A stretch of 6,859 nucleotides of DNA. Source: Bacillota bacterium. GTDB lineage: Bacteria; Bacillota; Bacilli; Thermoactinomycetales; DSM-44946. Where the stretch lies: the NCBI GenBank assembly GCA_021793745.1, contig JAJYSD010000065.1:1-6859 (forward strand), read 5' to 3'. A program made the translations under genes and the position numbers. The notes beneath the pieces were generated by a model. The model saw only the letters and a list, made by a program, of their open reading frames with translations. It was not told where the DNA came from and made no database searches. Below are positions 6,172-6,859 of this stretch, one piece after another; the stretch's first letter is position 1; each line of letters opens with the position of its first letter.

Positions 6172-6528
6172 ATGGAGCCGTCGATGATTCATGAAGCGCT
6201 CAGAGAGTACAAGGAGGGGATCGGGCACTTTGAACAGGAATTGCCCGAGGTGGCCGCGGAGTACAACCGATTCACGGAAGCCTGTTTTGCCGAGGGGGAG
6301 CTTTCCCGGCAGGTGAAGCACCTGATCGGTCTCGCCCTGGGCGTTTACACCAACGATGAATACTGCATCATTTATCATACGAAGGGGGCGGTGGATCAAG
6401 GGGCCACCGACCGGCAAATCATGGAGGCGGCCGCCGTCTCCGGTGCTTTCGGGGGCGGAGCCGCCATGTCTCAGGCGGTCACCCTGGTCCGGGAAGCGAT
6501 TCAAGCGTTCCGGAATGCCGCCCATTGA
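6172..6528 (+). CDS. Carboxymuconolactone decarboxylase (CMD)/AhpD-fold protein
   Basis: This encodes a 118-residue, all-helical cytosolic protein of the CMD family, at the usual single-domain length. The diagnostic segment is KHLIGLALGVYTNDEYCIIYHTKGAVDQGAT (49-79), followed by RQIMEAAAVSGAFGGGAAM. In AhpD peroxidases the site is C-x-x-C-x-x-x-H. Here C65 and H69 keep the C-x-x-x-H half, but the first cysteine position holds D62. The protein therefore lacks the AhpD disulfide pair and resembles the non-peroxidase CMD branch; another cysteine, C38, lies outside the motif. The role may be in aromatic catabolism, redox stress or something unassigned. No catabolic partners are nearby. The gene forms its own unit, ended by the stem-loop at 6605. 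The family call is firm and the reaction is not. Confidence 0.9.
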   Translation: MEPSMIHEALREYKEGIGHFEQELPEVAAEYNRFTEACFAEGELSRQVKHLIGLALGVYTNDEYCIIYHTKGAVDQGATDRQIMEAAAVSGAFGGGAAMSQAVTLVREAIQAFRNAAH

Positions 6529-6604
6529 TGTTCTCGCCTCCCTTCCCGATCCTCGAGCGAAGTGGGCGCTTGATGAGAATCGGAGGGAAAGAATCCTTGC
6601 TTTC

Positions 6605-6638
6605 CATCCTTCTCTTTTGCGGAGAGGGATGTTTTTTT
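6605..6638 (+). terminator. Rho-independent terminator after the CMD gene
   Basis: CATCCTTCTC (6605-6614) pairs with GAGAGGGATG (6622-6631) around a TTTTGCG loop. Nine Watson-Crick pairs and one T-G pair form, followed by seven T (6632-6638). It lies 77 bases after the stop at 6528. Confidence 0.9.
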
Positions 6639-6859
6639 GCTCAACGGGGGCAATGGGTGAAGGGCACGCCGCCTGAAAAGGGGGCCGAGGGACCCTTCGA
6701 TCAGCGCCGGACAAGGTGGAGGCCGAGCTTGTTGCAGAAAAACAGGACAATCGGGGTTGGTTATCGAACTTTCCTTCAATGCGGATTCGATCAAGGAATA
6801 AGCTTTTGAATGAGGGTCTGATCGGCGATGTTTCGCCTTGATCCGATCCGTAATAGGAA
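6639..6859. other. Non-coding tail of the window
   Basis: With 6529-6638 this makes 331 bases without a convincing gene. Open frames here are short and have no domain-like composition or RBS. The only structure seen is an imperfect inverted repeat, GGATTCGATCAAGG (6783-6796) against CCTTGATCCGATCC (6836-6849), which pairs at 12 of 14 positions. A small GGCGA-TGTT-TCGCC hairpin (6824-6837) sits inside it. These may belong to the leader or operator of a gene beyond the window. Confidence 0.35.

Noticed and set aside
4950..6173. 407-residue open frame on - in another frame of the MFS gene
   Set aside because: Arg- and Gly-rich shadow without membrane segments; the MFS frame carries motif A and twelve hydrophobic segments.
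6525..6809. 94-residue open frame on + after the CMD gene
   Set aside because: It overlaps the CMD stop, runs through a strong terminator and has no coherent domain or RBS.
1..6859. CRISPR array, tRNA, rRNA, insertion sequence or phage genes
   Set aside because: No regularly spaced repeats, no tRNA cloverleaf, no transposase or integrase motifs and no target-site duplications were seen on either strand.

Overview
The window looks like chromosomal DNA from a GC-rich member of the Bacillota (Bacilli). The reasons are strong AGGAGG-type ribosome binding sites, GTG starts, short stem-loop/T-tract terminators and a perfect Bacillus-type 7-1-7 Fur box. A Thermoactinomycetaceae-like genome would fit, but that is a guess from style; no marker gene is present.

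Layout, left to right. (1) 145-708 (+) encodes a YdjM-family membrane metal-dependent hydrolase and is followed by a clear terminator at 791-822. (2) At 864-878 a perfect Fur operator sits before a broken gene (906-1314, +). Its three-frame reading resembles the N-terminal effector arm of an AraC-type, Btr-like iron regulator; the DNA-binding half is missing. (3) 1333-2208 (-) is an intact EamA/DMT transporter that runs convergently into the dead regulator. (4) 2322-2754 (+) holds a small hydrophobic protein that reads through only if two single-base losses are assumed, so it is called a probable pseudogene. (5) 2755-3068 has no convincing gene. It carries an extended -10 element and GC-rich inverted repeats, two of them mutually exclusive, and probably forms the leader of the next unit. 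(6) 3069-3653 (DUF1802) and 3706-4689 (PIG3-like NADPH:quinone oxidoreductase) are probably co-transcribed and end at a strong terminator at 4703-4746. (7) 4751-5956 (-) is a full-length MFS transporter. (8) 6172-6528 (+) is a carboxymuconolactone decarboxylase/AhpD-fold protein with its own terminator at 6605-6638. (9) 6639-6859 has no recognisable gene.

The genes do not form one pathway. This is a patchwork of one- and two-gene units: two transporters, two redox-related enzymes, a membrane hydrolase and a DUF. The most informative part is the decaying left half. A Fur-controlled regulator has lost both its frame and its DNA-binding domain while its operator is intact, and a second nearby gene shows the same style of -1 disruption. 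I found no evidence for a new defence system, mobile element, CRISPR array or biosynthetic cluster.
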